The position numbers and the translations under genes were made by a program. Under the pieces are notes generated by a model. The model saw only the letters and a list, made by a program, of their open reading frames with translations, was not told where the DNA came from and searched no databases. From Pediococcus acidilactici DSM 20284 (lineage in GTDB: Bacteria > Bacillota > Bacilli > Lactobacillales > Lactobacillaceae): a stretch of 64,000 nucleotides of DNA. The stretch covers positions 1,696,860-1,760,859 of the forward strand of contig NZ_GL397067.1 in the NCBI RefSeq assembly GCF_000146325.1, written 5' to 3'. This document shows positions 27,534 through 37,798 of the stretch, in pieces (within the stretch, counting starts at the first letter, position 1; the number at the start of each line of letters is the position of its first letter).

Positions 27534-28292
27534 TTAACCAAATTTACCATTCAAGTAATCACTCGTTGCCGTCTGATCCGGATTTAAAAATAGTTTAGCA
27601 GTTGGACCCGCTTCTATTAACTGACCATTTAAAAAGAACGCCGTCTGATCCGAAATTCGAGAGGCCTGTTGCATATTGTGAGTCACTACCGCTAATGTGT
27701 AATTCTCTTTCAAAGCCACCAAACTTTCTTCCACCTTCCCCGCCGAGATCGGGTCTAGCGCACTAGTTGGTTCATCTAAAAGAATAATTTCCGGTTGAAC
27801 CGCTAACACCCGGGCAATGCAGATCCGCTGTTGCTGCCCGCCCGAAAAAGAAAGGGCGTTGCTTTTTAAATGATCTTTAGTTTCTTGCCAAACCGCGGCC
27901 TGTTTCAGACTCGTTTCCACCCGTTCTGCTAAGACTTGGGGGTCGGTGATTCCCGCAAGGCGGAGTCCGTAGGTGACGTTGTCATAAACCGAAAACGGAA
28001 AGGGGTTGGGTTGTTGGAAAACCATGCCGACCCGCCGTCTTAAATCCGCTTCGTCAGTTTGAGCATCGTAAATGTCCTGCCCCGCAACCCGAATCGTTCC
28101 GGTCACCCGCACTTCCGGAATTAAATCGTTCATCCGGTTCAAACAACGCAAAAAGGTTGATTTACCACTACCCGAAGGTCCAATCAAAGCCGTAATTTGG
28201 TTTTGTGGCAAGTTAAGGTTAATCCCGTGTAAAGCCTCCGTTTCCCCATAAGATAAGCGCACGTCTTCTGCAGTTACCACGTTATTACTCAT
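27534..28292 (-). CDS. pstB2: Phosphate ABC transporter ATP-binding protein (second copy)
   Basis: This 252-residue ABC ATPase drives phosphate import with PstA and PstC. Walker A is [19 protein letters not shown], the signature is [17 protein letters not shown], and Walker B is [14 protein letters not shown]. It lies just after a second pstB gene; two adjacent PstB proteins are common in lactic acid bacteria. It is clearly paralogous to its neighbour but diverged, so the pair may form a heterodimer or be used under different conditions. Confidence 0.95.
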   Translation of the reverse strand: MSNNVVTAEDVRLSYGETEALHGINLNLPQNQITALIGPSGSGKSTFLRCLNRMNDLIPEVRVTGTIRVAGQDIYDAQTDEADLRRRVGMVFQQPNPFPFSVYDNVTYGLRLAGITDPQVLAERVETSLKQAAVWQETKDHLKSNALSFSGGQQQRICIARVLAVQPEIILLDEPTSALDPISAGKVEESLVALKENYTLAVVTHNMQQASRISDQTAFFLNGQLIEAGPTAKLFLNPDQTATSDYLNGKFG

Positions 28293-28304
28293 TACCCTTC
28301 TCCT

Positions 28305-29102
28305 TTAACCAAAGTTTCCTGAAATATAGTCTTCCGTCAATTTTTCACGGGGATTGGTAAAAATATTCTTGGTTGTATCAAATTCTACAATCTTCCCTAA
28401 ATGCATGAACGCCGTATAATCGCTTAATCGTGACGCCTGCTCCATACTATGCGTAACGATAATGATCGTATACCGTTTTTTTAATTCCCGCAGCGTGGTT
28501 TCAATCTTAGCAGTCGACACCGGATCCAACGCACTGGCCGGCTCATCTAACAGTAGAATGTCGGGATTCATCGCTAACGCCCGGGCAATGCACAAGCGCT
28601 GTTGCTGTCCGCCCGAAAGTGCTAAGGCACTCGCATTTAGGCGGTCATGCACTTCATCCCACAGGGCAGCTTGTCGTAAACTCGTCTCGGTCACTTCAGC
28701 TAGTTGCGCGGAATCCTTTACCCCATGCTCGCGTAATGGAAAGGTGATGTTACGTTCGATTGACTTAGCAAACGGGTTTGGGCGTTGAAAAACCATCCCG
28801 ATCCGGCGCCGCATTTGGTAAATATCAACGTTATTCGTATTAATATCTAACCCCCGGTACGTAATGCTACCGGTCACTCGCGCGATGCCATCGTTCATCC
28901 GGTTCAAGCTGCGTAAGTAGGTCGATTTCCCCGATCCCGAGGCACCAATTAACGCAGTAATTGAATACCGGGGAAACTGTAACGAGGCGTCAAAAAGGGC
29001 TTGCTTTTCCCCATAGAATACCTGTAAATCGTGAGTTTCCAGTGCAATTTCACGGTTAGTTGGAAACCTTAAGATTGAACTTTCATTAACGTTGGTTTGC
29101 AT
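28305..29102 (-). CDS. pstB1: Phosphate ABC transporter ATP-binding protein (first copy)
   Basis: This ~265-residue PstB-type ABC ATPase has Walker [20 protein letters not shown], signature [17 protein letters not shown], and Walker [15 protein letters not shown]. It couples ATP hydrolysis to phosphate entry through PstA-PstC. I prefer the ATG at 29102 because GGGGG lies nine bases upstream; an earlier in-frame ATG at 29111 directly touches that sequence. It follows pstA closely in the operon. Confidence 0.95.
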   Translation of the reverse strand: MQTNVNESSILRFPTNREIALETHDLQVFYGEKQALFDASLQFPRYSITALIGASGSGKSTYLRSLNRMNDGIARVTGSITYRGLDINTNNVDIYQMRRRIGMVFQRPNPFAKSIERNITFPLREHGVKDSAQLAEVTETSLRQAALWDEVHDRLNASALALSGGQQQRLCIARALAMNPDILLLDEPASALDPVSTAKIETTLRELKKRYTIIIVTHSMEQASRLSDYTAFMHLGKIVEFDTTKNIFTNPREKLTEDYISGNFG

Positions 29103-29115
29103 TGCATCCATCCCC

Positions 29116-30003
29116 CTATCGGCTCGCGGTAATTCGCCGGTATACCCAGTTACCTAAGCGCCGAGCGCTGAAATTAAATATTAAAATTACAATAATTAAA
29201 ACTGCGGAAGCCCCTGCAGATACCTGGCTAGCATCGGGCATGATTCCCTCCGTGTTAATCTTCCAAATGTGGACGGCAAGGGTTTCTGCCGGTCGAAAAA
29301 TATTCAGTGGACTAGTGCTGCTAAGCGGGTTCCAATCGGCGTAATTTAAACTTGGTGCGCTTTGTCCCGCGGTAAAAATCAGTGCAGCGGCTTCCCCGAA
29401 TACCCGTCCCGCACTCAGAATTACTCCGGTTAAAATTCCGGGCAAGGCAGCTGGCAGAATCACCTTGGTAATCGTGTGCCACCGGGAAATCCCTAACGCT
29501 AATCCCGCTTCTCGTTGTAAATTAGGCACCCCTGCCAGAGCGTTTTCAATGCTGCGGGTTAACAGTGGTAAATTGAACAGCGTTAGGGCAATTGCACCTG
29601 AAAGAATGGAAAATCCTAGTTGAAACTGCACCACGAAAAGTAAGAAGCCAAACAACCCGACCACTACCGAAGGCAACGAACTCAACACTTCAATCATGAT
29701 TCGCATAATTTCAGTAATTTTATTTTGGGGCGCATACTCGTTTAAATAAATTGCTGCTCCTAACGCAATCGGTAAGGATAGTATCAGGGTTAGCACCAAT
29801 AAATAAAACGAGTTAAACAATTGATCCCCAATGCCGCCCCCTGCACTAAAGGCGGCCGCCGAAGATGTCAGAAATCGCCACGACACGTGTGGTAATCCGG
29901 TCGCTAAGATAAAACCTAACAACCCAATTAGGATCAAAACGACCAATCCCACCATTGCGTAAATCACCCCGGTTGCAATCCGGTCAATTCGTTTCGCCTT
30001 CAT
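29116..30003 (-). CDS. pstA: Phosphate ABC transporter permease PstA
   Basis: This 295-residue integral membrane protein is one of the two permease subunits of the high-affinity phosphate importer. It has six predicted membrane segments and the EAA loop ([19 protein letters not shown]) that contacts PstB. Its start ATG overlaps the pstC stop codon (ATGA), so the two permeases are translationally coupled and made in equal amounts. Confidence 0.95.
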   Translation of the reverse strand: MKAKRIDRIATGVIYAMVGLVVLILIGLLGFILATGLPHVSWRFLTSSAAAFSAGGGIGDQLFNSFYLLVLTLILSLPIALGAAIYLNEYAPQNKITEIMRIMIEVLSSLPSVVVGLFGFLLFVVQFQLGFSILSGAIALTLFNLPLLTRSIENALAGVPNLQREAGLALGISRWHTITKVILPAALPGILTGVILSAGRVFGEAAALIFTAGQSAPSLNYADWNPLSSTSPLNIFRPAETLAVHIWKINTEGIMPDASQVSAGASAVLIIVILIFNFSARRLGNWVYRRITASR

Positions 30004-30914
30004 TTAAACGCCCCCTTTTTGCCAATCATCCGAATTAATAGGTTGAAAAATAGTGACATTATCAGCAGCACCAGAGCTAAGGACCACAGGGCGTTATTTG
30101 GTAAAGTGTCCAACACCGTATTCCCAATTCCAGTCGTTAAAACACTGGTCAACGTAGCCGCCGGAGTCAAAACGTCTTTTGGCAAAACCGCTGCGTTTCC
30201 GATTACCATTTGTACCGCGAGTGCTTCGCCAAAGGCACGGGCCATCCCAAAAATAATCGCCGTTAACAACCCGGGTAAGGAAGCACGCACCACTACTTTA
30301 GAAATTGTCTGCCAACGGGTTGCCCCTAACGCTAAGGAAGCTTCCCGATAGTGACGGGGAACTGCTTGTAAACTATCCACGTACATTGCGGTTACGGTTG
30401 GCAAAATCATTACCAATAGCACCAGGGCGCCGGCTAAGATTCCAAAACCGGTTCCACCGAAAATACTACGGAGAGCGGGGACCACCACCGTTAAGCCGAC
30501 GAACCCGTAAACTACCGATGGGATTCCCACTAGTAACTCAATTACCGCTTGAAGAAGGCCCCGACGCCGTTTGTTTGCAATTTCCACCATGAAGATGGCC
30601 GTTGCCATTGCCAAAGGCGCTGCCAAAAGTGCCGAGCCCAGGGTTACTGCAAAAGAACCGACAATCATCGGTAATGCGCCCACTAACGGGGTCGGTTTAG
30701 CGGTCGGATTCCAGATTGTTTTGGTGAAAAAATCGCCTGCACTGATTTTGTTTTCTGAAAAAGTTGCTAAGCCTTTGGAAGTAATCATGAATAAGATTGC
30801 TAGAACCACTAGCATAATTACTCCCACACAAATCCGGGCGATTAATTTGCCCAATTGATCTTGCCGCGCGGCTGGTGACTTTTGGGTTAATTCCTTTTGA
30901 ATTTCATCAATCAT
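30000..30914 (-). CDS. pstC: Phosphate ABC transporter permease PstC
   Basis: This 304-residue membrane protein is the second permease of the Pst system. It has a cytoplasmic N-terminus, about six membrane segments, and the EAA loop near VPRHYREASLALGATRW. Its start overlaps the end of pstS by eight bases, and its stop overlaps pstA, so pstS-pstC-pstA are a tight translational unit. Confidence 0.95.
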   Translation of the reverse strand: MIDEIQKELTQKSPAARQDQLGKLIARICVGVIMLVVLAILFMITSKGLATFSENKISAGDFFTKTIWNPTAKPTPLVGALPMIVGSFAVTLGSALLAAPLAMATAIFMVEIANKRRRGLLQAVIELLVGIPSVVYGFVGLTVVVPALRSIFGGTGFGILAGALVLLVMILPTVTAMYVDSLQAVPRHYREASLALGATRWQTISKVVVRASLPGLLTAIIFGMARAFGEALAVQMVIGNAAVLPKDVLTPAATLTSVLTTGIGNTVLDTLPNNALWSLALVLLIMSLFFNLLIRMIGKKGAFK

Positions 30915-31788
30915 TTTGCTCCCCCCTGATTGGAATCACTTTTCCGTTCATGGTCCGTTTCACTTGCATATCATGAATGGAAATGTATCCTAAATCACTC
31001 ACTAAATTTTTTTGTACCGTCTGGGACGTCATGTACTTAAGGAAGTCGCGGGTTGCTGAGTTAGTTTTCAGCTGGGTGTACATGTGCTCGTACGACCAAA
31101 TTTTCCACCGGTTAGTTTGCACGTTTTCCGCGGTGGGTTGTACTCCGTCGATTGCGATTGGCTGTAACTGCTTATTGAAGTATGAAAAGGATAGATAACT
31201 GATTGCTCCGGGAGTTGCCTGTACTACCTTTTGCACCGTTCCGTTAGCATCCTGTTCCTGAGCATTTACCGCCCCACCATGCGGTAAAACCGTCTGTTCA
31301 AACGTTTTCCGGATTCCGCTGCCTTGGGCCCGATTGATTATCACAATTTTTTCATCTGGGCCGCCCACCTGTTTCCAATTGGTGATCTTTCCCGTGAAAA
31401 TTTTTTGCAGCTCGGTCATGGACAAATTCTTAATCCCCACGTCTTTATTGATTACTGGTGCAATGCCGACTACCGCCACTTGATGATCCTTTAATTGGCT
31501 AGCTCGAATTCCATCTTGTTGCCCAGCATATACATCAGAGTTTCCGATTTGTACCGCTCCTTGTTGAACTTGACCAAGTCCGGTACCCGACCCGCCTCCC
31601 TGCACAGTGATCTGTGCTTGCGGGTGATTTACCTGATAATCTGCCGCCGCTTTTTCTACCAAGGGTTGCAATGCGGTCGAACCGACAATGGTTACTTTTT
31701 GGGTGGCGTCTTTATTCTGGCAACCCGCAAGTAACCCAATTCCCAAAATTAATCCGCAACTAAGCAGCAACTTAAGCCATTTATTCAT
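30907..31788 (-). CDS. pstS: Phosphate-binding lipoprotein PstS
   Basis: This 293-residue protein captures phosphate outside the cell and delivers it to PstC-PstA. Residues 1-23 form a lipoprotein signal ending in LLAGC, with Cys23 as the lipid anchor made by Lgt and the signal peptidase II. The mature part shows PBP family motifs: GSTALQPLVEKAA, GGGSGTGLGQVQQG (phosphate-binding) and NRAQGSGIRKTFE. It is the first gene of the operon and lies directly downstream of a Pho box. Confidence 0.95.
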   Translation of the reverse strand: MNKWLKLLLSCGLILGIGLLAGCQNKDATQKVTIVGSTALQPLVEKAAADYQVNHPQAQITVQGGGSGTGLGQVQQGAVQIGNSDVYAGQQDGIRASQLKDHQVAVVGIAPVINKDVGIKNLSMTELQKIFTGKITNWKQVGGPDEKIVIINRAQGSGIRKTFEQTVLPHGGAVNAQEQDANGTVQKVVQATPGAISYLSFSYFNKQLQPIAIDGVQPTAENVQTNRWKIWSYEHMYTQLKTNSATRDFLKYMTSQTVQKNLVSDLGYISIHDMQVKRTMNGKVIPIRGEQND

Positions 31789-31833
31789 TAGCGAACCTCC
31801 CGTTTTTCCTGTTCCTTACTTACATATTTAGCT

Positions 31834-31884
31834 TATGAAAGCTAGGTAAAGGTTCCATATGGGTAATGTAAAGATTATGTAAAG
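31834..31884 (-). promoter_or_regulatory. PhoP-binding box upstream of pstS
   Basis: The plus strand has ATGTAAAG at 31866 and 31877, and further GTAAAG-like copies at 31846 and TGAAAG at 31836. Read on the minus strand they are CTTTACAT direct repeats with an 11-bp period (one copy position skipped), the arrangement of Gram-positive PhoP sites. It lies 45-95 bases upstream of the pstS start. phoPR is just upstream on the same strand. Confidence 0.75.
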
Positions 31885-31967
31885 ATGTCGAAACTAACGC
31901 CAAGATTAGCTAAGTTATCCACATCCCCATGAGTAAAAACTTACTTTTACATCGTCAAAGTCAACAA

Positions 31968-31998
31968 AAAAAAGGCGTCGGAATTTTCCGACACCTTA
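31968..31998 (-). terminator. Terminator of phoR
   Basis: On the minus strand AAGGTGTCGGAA pairs with TTCCGACGCCTT, followed by eight T residues. It separates phoPR from the pst operon, so pst depends on its own PhoP-controlled promoter. Confidence 0.92.
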
Positions 31999-32016
31999 AT
32001 TATGTGAATTATTATT

Positions 32017-33405
32017 TTAAACCCGGCGCTTAAACCGAACTACGACGGTGGTTCCACTATCGTCATCGTCCGATTCAATCCGAACGCTACCGCCCATATC
32101 CACGACGGCTTCCTTAACAATGGCTAACCCCAGGCCGGTTCCGCCCTTCACCGCATTGTTAACCCGGTAAAAGCGCTCGAAAACTCGTTCAGACTGATCT
32201 AACGGAATTCCGATTCCAGTATCACTAACTGACAATTCCCAACTATCGTGATGCGAAGCGTATTCGACCTTAATCTTTCCACCATGGCGATTGTAACTAA
32301 TCGCGTTAGTAATCAAATTCTTAGTGATTTGGAAAAGGTCGTTTTCTACCACAGTTTCCATGGCCGTTTCCGGAATTTTATTTTCCACCGTCAACTGCAT
32401 TTCTTGTAAATTGTTTTGTAACATGTGAAATTGCTGTTCCACGTAAGCGTACAAGTTAACTTTCTTCCAATTCTTTGGTTCATTTTTGACCTGGGACATG
32501 GTCAAAATATCGTCCGCCAGGCGTACTAACTTGTCACTTTCTGACTTAATAATATTTAAAAAGTTATCCAGCGTTTCGGGATCGTCTTTGGCGCCCTCCA
32601 ACAATGTTTCCGCAAATCCAGCAATTGAAGTAATCGGGGTTCGCAACTCATGAGAGGCATTGTTAACAAAATCCTGTTCAATTCGTTTCGACCGTACGCT
32701 TTCAGTTACGTCGTAAAGCAACACGATAATTTCAAACTTGTGGTGCACTTTGGGACTGTAAACTACGTTGGTTTCAAAAATATGAGATTGCCCGCCGTCT
32801 TCCAGTTCGAGTGTTTTAGTGACACTTTGGCGACTTTGGAAAACTTGGTCAACTAAGTTCCTGAGCTCCTGATTTCGCACGTCTAACGTGTAAGGGTGCG
32901 GAATATCGAGCGCCGTGATTCCTAACCGGTTAATGGCGTAAGTATTCGCCACCTGTAACTCCCGGTGTCGATTGATTACTAATACTCCCACCGGTAAGTT
33001 ATCCATAATCGCTTTTAATTCATTTTGTTGGTTGGTCAACTCGTGAATTTGGTGACGCTCGTGTTTACTAATTTCATTAACGGCCTTAGATAATTTATAA
33101 AAGGGGTCGTCTGGATCCAGGTAAATTTTAGGAACCTTATTCCCTTTAATGGTCTCTTCCAGGTTAATTCGGAACTGGTGTTGCCGCTCAATGATGTTCT
33201 TTTGGTTACTCCAAAAAACAATCACTTCAATCACGGTAATCAATAAAATTACCGCAATCATTAAGGTCATGTCGACCCGGGTGACCCGCGGGTTTTCCTT
33301 AACAATTAATTTATAAACCAGAAAGGCCATAAACGCGTTCCCAATCAAACTTGCTAGTCCAAACTGGATGGTTTTTCTAATGCCCTTCTTTTGTGAAGAA
33401 CTCAT
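32017..33405 (-). CDS. phoR: Phosphate-responsive sensor histidine kinase
   Basis: This 462-residue kinase pairs with PhoP. Two membrane segments lie at residues ~14-34 and ~47-65 with only a ~12-residue outside loop, so there is little room for an external sensor. A linker and a PAS domain (~125-235) follow, then HisKA with phosphoacceptor His252 (NNASHELRTPITS) and the ATPase domain with N box (NLITNAISYNR), G1 (DTGIGI) and G2 (GGTGLGLAIV). Its start overlaps the end of phoP by 29 bases. Such kinases are thought to sense phosphate through Pst-PhoU. Confidence 0.92.
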   Translation of the reverse strand: MSSSQKKGIRKTIQFGLASLIGNAFMAFLVYKLIVKENPRVTRVDMTLMIAVILLITVIEVIVFWSNQKNIIERQHQFRINLEETIKGNKVPKIYLDPDDPFYKLSKAVNEISKHERHQIHELTNQQNELKAIMDNLPVGVLVINRHRELQVANTYAINRLGITALDIPHPYTLDVRNQELRNLVDQVFQSRQSVTKTLELEDGGQSHIFETNVVYSPKVHHKFEIIVLLYDVTESVRSKRIEQDFVNNASHELRTPITSIAGFAETLLEGAKDDPETLDNFLNIIKSESDKLVRLADDILTMSQVKNEPKNWKKVNLYAYVEQQFHMLQNNLQEMQLTVENKIPETAMETVVENDLFQITKNLITNAISYNRHGGKIKVEYASHHDSWELSVSDTGIGIPLDQSERVFERFYRVNNAVKGGTGLGLAIVKEAVVDMGGSVRIESDDDDSGTTVVVRFKRRV

Positions 33406-34081
33406 AACCGAACCCCCTAATAGTTTTAATCAACCGTGGATGTTTTGGATCGTCTTCCAGCTTGTCGCGTAAATGGCTGATGTGCATATCCACAATGCGC
33501 GTCTGCCCGCCATACTCGTATCCCCAAACCTGTTCGAGGATTTGATCCCGTGATAAAACTTGGTTACTATTTTGAAACAAAAACTTTAGCAGCCGAAATT
33601 CATTTGGTGTTAAAGCCACCGGTTGCCCATTTTTTTGTACCGTTAGCCGCTTAAAGTCAATCGTAACCCCCGTAACAGGTAATTCAGGGACAATCTTCTT
33701 TAAGTCGACCACTCGGTTAGTCCGCCGCAAAATGGCCTTAATCCGTGAAATTAATTCTTGTGGGCTAAACGGTTTGGTTAAGTAATCGTCCGCCCCTAAT
33801 TCTAGTCCTAAAATCTTATCCACTTCGCTAGATTTAGCCGTCAACATAATAATCGGAATTTGCTCGTTGAACTTACGGATTTGTTTCGTAGCTTCCACCC
33901 CGTCAAGCTGGGGCAGCATCAAGTCCATAATCACAAAATCGACTCTCCCGCGTTGCACTTCTTTAACGGCGTCCACCCCGTTGTCTACGCTAATCACTTG
34001 GTAATTAGCTTGTTTTAAATTGTACGTTAAGAGTGTAACGATTGCCGGTTCATCATCGACCACTAAAATTGTCATTGCCAT
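33377..34081 (-). CDS. phoP: Response regulator PhoP (OmpR family)
   Basis: This 234-residue response regulator has a receiver domain (phosphoacceptor Asp53 in FVIMDLMLPQLDG, with acidic DDE near residue 10 and Lys in YLTKPFSPQEL) and a C-terminal winged-helix DNA-binding domain (LTPNEFRLLKFLFQN to LIKTIRGFGYEF). Context with phoR, pstSCAB and phoU supports PhoP rather than other OmpR regulators, and a matching Pho box is upstream of pstS. It begins 11 bases after prfB and is probably read from the secA-prfB-phoPR transcript as well as any promoter inside prfB. Confidence 0.93.
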   Translation of the reverse strand: MAMTILVVDDEPAIVTLLTYNLKQANYQVISVDNGVDAVKEVQRGRVDFVIMDLMLPQLDGVEATKQIRKFNEQIPIIMLTAKSSEVDKILGLELGADDYLTKPFSPQELISRIKAILRRTNRVVDLKKIVPELPVTGVTIDFKRLTVQKNGQPVALTPNEFRLLKFLFQNSNQVLSRDQILEQVWGYEYGGQTRIVDMHISHLRDKLEDDPKHPRLIKTIRGFGYEFFTKEGH

Positions 34082-34092
34082 GAAAAAATCTC

Positions 34093-35209
34093 CTATTTAG
34101 GATTACGTTTCTGCAACTTCCATTGTAAATAAGCGTTAATAAAGTCATCTAGATCGCCATCCATCACACCTTGCACATTCGCAGTTTCTAGATTAGTCCG
34201 GTGATCCTTGACCATTGAATACGGATGAAAAACGTAAGAGCGAATTTGGGATCCCCAGCCGATTTCTAGCTGGGTTCCCTCTAACTTAGCCTTTTCTTCA
34301 GCCTTTTTCTGCTCTTCTAACTCGAACAACTTAGCCTTTAACATATTCATCGCGGTAACCCGATTTTGCAATTGGGACCGTTCCGCTTGGCTAGCAACTA
34401 CGATTCCGGTTGGCAAATGGGTAATCCGAACGGCCGAAGAAGTTTTGTTAATATGCTGCCCGCCGGCCCCGCTAGAGCGGTAAACGTCCACCCGTAAATC
34501 GTCCGGGTTAATGTTAACTTCTACCGAGTCGTCTAATTCCGGCATTACGTCTACCGAAGCAAACGAGGTGTGCCGCCGGCCGGCTGAATCGAAAGGCGAT
34601 AACCGCACGAGGCGGTGAACCCCTTTTTCCGAACGTAGGTATCCGTAGGCGTTATGGCCCATCACCCGTATTGTAACACTACTAATTCCGGCAACTTCGC
34701 CGGCTTGGTAATCTTCAATTTGGACTTTGAATTGGTGCTGCTCCGCCCAGCGGGTATACATCCGCAATAACATCGAGCCCCAGTCTTGGGATTCGGTTCC
34801 GCCAGCCCCCGGGTGAATTTCCAAAATGGCGTTATTGGCATCGTACTTGCCGTTCAGCAACAGTCCTAACCGGTAGTCACGCAGCAGTTTGGCCGTTTGG
34901 GAAAGTTCGTCTTCAAACTCCGCCTGCACGTCGGGGTCTGCTTCCATTTCTAAGAGTTCTAGGGTGACCTCTAAGTTTTCCACATGGTCAGTTAAATTTT
35001 TAAAATTGTCATATTTAGCTTTTAATACATTAGTTTCGTTAATTATTTTTTGGGCTTTTTCCTGATCATTCCAGAAATCAGGTTCCGCCATCTTAGCCTC
35101 GTTAACACTGATGCTTTCATTCAACGCATCTAAGTCAAAGAGACCTCCCGAAGTCAGCGACCTCTTTTTGCATATCTTCAATTTGATGTTTTGCGTCCGT
35201 TAGCTCCAT
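34093..35209 (-). CDS. prfB: Peptide chain release factor 2, with programmed +1 frameshift
   Basis: RF2 recognises UGA and UAA and releases the finished peptide at the ribosome; the GGQ motif ([13 protein letters not shown]) is present. The coding sequence is in two frames. It starts at the ATG at 35209 (AAGGAG upstream) and reads 24 codons to CTT-TGA at 35140-35135, where the ribosome must shift +1 (CTT TGA C). The internal Shine-Dalgarno-like GGGAGG is three bases before the CTT codon, as in other prfB genes. The product would be 371 residues. The in-frame UGA makes RF2 regulate its own synthesis. A plain ORF call misses the first 24 residues. Confidence 0.95.
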
Positions 35210-35239
35210 TTCATCTACTCCTTTTTTCTTTTAACTAAA

Positions 35240-35276
35240 AAAACTGGGTCAGCTTTGCCGCCTCCCCAGTTTATAT
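35240..35276 (-). terminator. Terminator of secA
   Basis: On the minus strand AAACTGGG pairs with CCCAGTTT around a long loop and is followed by TTTTAG. It lies just after the secA stop, before prfB, so part of the transcription should stop here. Confidence 0.75.
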
Positions 35277-35286
35277 TATAAAGCTA

Positions 35287-37650
35287 CTAACGTTCAAGGT
35301 TTTGTCGAATTTCCGACTTCATGAAGAGTCGGGTAGTTTCGTACTCAATGTCCGTAACCATTTCGTTGAACATCCGGTAGCCTTCTTGTTGGTATTCAAC
35401 TAGTGGGTTTAATTGACCATAACCCCGTAGCCCAACTGATTGACGTAATTGATCCATCGCGTCAATGTGGTCAGTCCAGTGTTGGTCAACCACTCGTAAG
35501 ATAACTACTTTTTCAAATTCGAGAATTTGTTCAGGCGCGTACAACGCATCTTCCTTTTGCTTGTACATTTGGTCTGCTAGCTGCTTCAAGTAATCCTTGA
35601 TTTCGTTAGCCGACTTGCCTTCTAAGTCCTCAATGTTAATATCATTTTCGTTTACCAAGGTGGTCCGGGCAAATTCCACAATCGTATCTAGATCGTAACT
35701 CTTCTTCGTCTTGGCTGTATGCGCGTCTACCACCCGGTCAATCGTCCGGTAAACCATCGGCATTAGCACATCTTTTAGACTGTGTTCTTCCATAATTACT
35801 TGTTGCCGTTCCGCGTAGATAACTTCCCGTTGCGCCCGCATTACGTCATCGTATTGTAAGACGTTCTTCCGCGCGTCGTAGTTGTTACCTTCAACCCTTT
35901 TTTGGGCAGATTCCACTTGGCGGCTAATCAAACGGCTTTGGATTACCGCGTCTTCATCCGCAACCTTCATCCGGGAAAGCAAGTCCTTAATTCGTTCGGA
36001 ACCAAAGCGAATCATCAAGTCGTCTTCTAGTGAAAGGTAGAATTGCGACATCCCGACGTCACCTTGCCGTCCAGAGCGTCCCCGCAACTGGTTATCAATC
36101 CGCCGAGATTCGTGACGTTCGGTACCGATTACGGCTAACCCGCCTAGTTCGACTACGCCAGGTCCCAATTTAATATCGGTTCCCCGTCCAGCCATGTTAG
36201 TCGCGATGGTTACGGCACCCTTTTGGCCTGCGTTAGCAACAATTTCAGCTTCGCGAGCGTGGTTTTTCGCGTTCAAAACTACGTGCGGAATCCGTTCACG
36301 GTCTAATAACCGGGATAGGTATTCGGAAGTTTCAACCGCCACGGTACCAACCAGCACCGGTTGTCCCTTAGTATGCAACTTTTTAATTTCCTTAACTACC
36401 GCTTTAAACTTACTTTCCAAAGTTGGGTATAGTAAATCAGGGCGGTCGTCCCGGACTACTGGCCGATTAGTTGGTACACTAACCACTTCCATGTTATAAA
36501 TTTCGCGGAATTCTTCCGCTTCCGTTTGCGCCGTACCGGTCATCCCGGATAATTTCTTATACATCCGGAACAAGTTTTGGTAGGTGATATTAGCCATGGT
36601 CTTGGAACCATCTTGAATTTCAACGTGTTCCTTAGCTTCAATTGCTTGGTGAAGACCGTCAGAAAAACGCCGACCTTCCATGACCCGTCCGGTAAACGAA
36701 TCAACAATTAGTACTTCACCATCATCAGAAACTACGTAGTCCTTATCCTTAGTCATGATGTAGTTGGCCCGGAGTGCTTGGTCAATATGGTGATTCAAGG
36801 CACTGTTTTCTACATCGTATAAATTATCCGTGTTGAAATACTTTTCACCACGCCGAATTCCGTTTTCGGTCAACGAAATTGACTTAGATTCCCAATCAAT
36901 CGTGTAATCGCCATCGGTAAGGGTCTTCACAAAGCGGTCCGCACGTTGGTATAAGGTAACCGAGGGTTCAGTTTGTCCAGAAATAATCAACGGAGTCCGG
37001 GCTTCATCAATTAATACCGAGTCAACCTCATCAATTAACGCGAAGTTCAATGGTCGTTGTACCATATCTTCCTTGTACACAACCATGTTATCCCGCAAAT
37101 AATCGAACCCGATTTCACTATTGGTGGAGTAGGTAATGTCACAATTGTAGGCTTCCCGTTTTTCGTCAGGCGACATTTCTGCCGTGTTAACCCCAACCGT
37201 CAAACCGAGCCACTTGTATAACTCACCCATTTCAGTAGAGTCTCGTTCCGCTAAGTATTCGTTAACGGTAACTACGTGAACCCCTTCGCCGCCTAGGGCG
37301 TTAAGGTACACTGGTAGCGTAGCGGTCAAAGTCTTTCCTTCACCAGTCTTCATTTCGGCAATATTTCCGCCATGAAGAACCATTCCACCAATTAATTGCA
37401 CCCGAAAAGGGAATAGTCCTAACACGCGCTTAGCACCTTCCCGGGCAACCGCGAAGGCTTCAATTAAAATATCATCGAGGGTTTCCCCATTCTTTAAACG
37501 TTCCTTAAATTCTGGCGTTTTTGCCTTTAATTCTTCGTCACTTAATTGTGCCATCTCATCCTTAAGGGCATCAATTTTGTCGGCTTTTTTTCCTAGCCGT
37601 TTAATTTCACGGGCATCACTTTCAACCCATTTTTTTAAAATGTTTGCCAT
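35287..37650 (-). CDS. secA: Preprotein translocase ATPase SecA
   Basis: SecA is the motor that pushes signal-peptide proteins through SecYEG, such as the autolysin and the lipoproteins in this window. At 787 residues it has Walker A ([20 protein letters not shown]), Walker B region ([17 protein letters not shown]), the cross-linking domain, and the helicase C motif ([18 protein letters not shown]). It lacks the C-terminal Cys-rich zinc-binding tail of many SecA proteins, as is common in lactobacilli. It is 150 bases downstream of hpf. Confidence 0.97.
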   Translation of the reverse strand: MANILKKWVESDAREIKRLGKKADKIDALKDEMAQLSDEELKAKTPEFKERLKNGETLDDILIEAFAVAREGAKRVLGLFPFRVQLIGGMVLHGGNIAEMKTGEGKTLTATLPVYLNALGGEGVHVVTVNEYLAERDSTEMGELYKWLGLTVGVNTAEMSPDEKREAYNCDITYSTNSEIGFDYLRDNMVVYKEDMVQRPLNFALIDEVDSVLIDEARTPLIISGQTEPSVTLYQRADRFVKTLTDGDYTIDWESKSISLTENGIRRGEKYFNTDNLYDVENSALNHHIDQALRANYIMTKDKDYVVSDDGEVLIVDSFTGRVMEGRRFSDGLHQAIEAKEHVEIQDGSKTMANITYQNLFRMYKKLSGMTGTAQTEAEEFREIYNMEVVSVPTNRPVVRDDRPDLLYPTLESKFKAVVKEIKKLHTKGQPVLVGTVAVETSEYLSRLLDRERIPHVVLNAKNHAREAEIVANAGQKGAVTIATNMAGRGTDIKLGPGVVELGGLAVIGTERHESRRIDNQLRGRSGRQGDVGMSQFYLSLEDDLMIRFGSERIKDLLSRMKVADEDAVIQSRLISRQVESAQKRVEGNNYDARKNVLQYDDVMRAQREVIYAERQQVIMEEHSLKDVLMPMVYRTIDRVVDAHTAKTKKSYDLDTIVEFARTTLVNENDINIEDLEGKSANEIKDYLKQLADQMYKQKEDALYAPEQILEFEKVVILRVVDQHWTDHIDAMDQLRQSVGLRGYGQLNPLVEYQQEGYRMFNEMVTDIEYETTRLFMKSEIRQNLER

Positions 37651-37738
37651 GTATAATTCCTTCCGTACTCTTCTAAATCGTGTCCACGATAAACTTGTCT
37701 AAGTTTATCATTTTTTTCTATATTATCAAAGTTCATCA

Positions 37739-37775
37739 AAAAAAGCTTAACAAACCTTGTGTGGTTTATTAAGCA
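37739..37775 (-). terminator. Terminator of hpf
   Basis: On the minus strand GCTTAATAAACC pairs with GGTTTGTTAAGC, followed by TTTTTTT. It separates hpf from secA. Confidence 0.9.
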
Positions 37776-37798
37776 ATCCTTATTTTTTACATTTACAA

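Noticed and set aside
34093-35181. RF2 starting at 35181 as a plain ORF
   Set aside because: The start codon there lies inside the first frame of the programmed frameshift gene; the real start is at 35209 with AAGGAG upstream.
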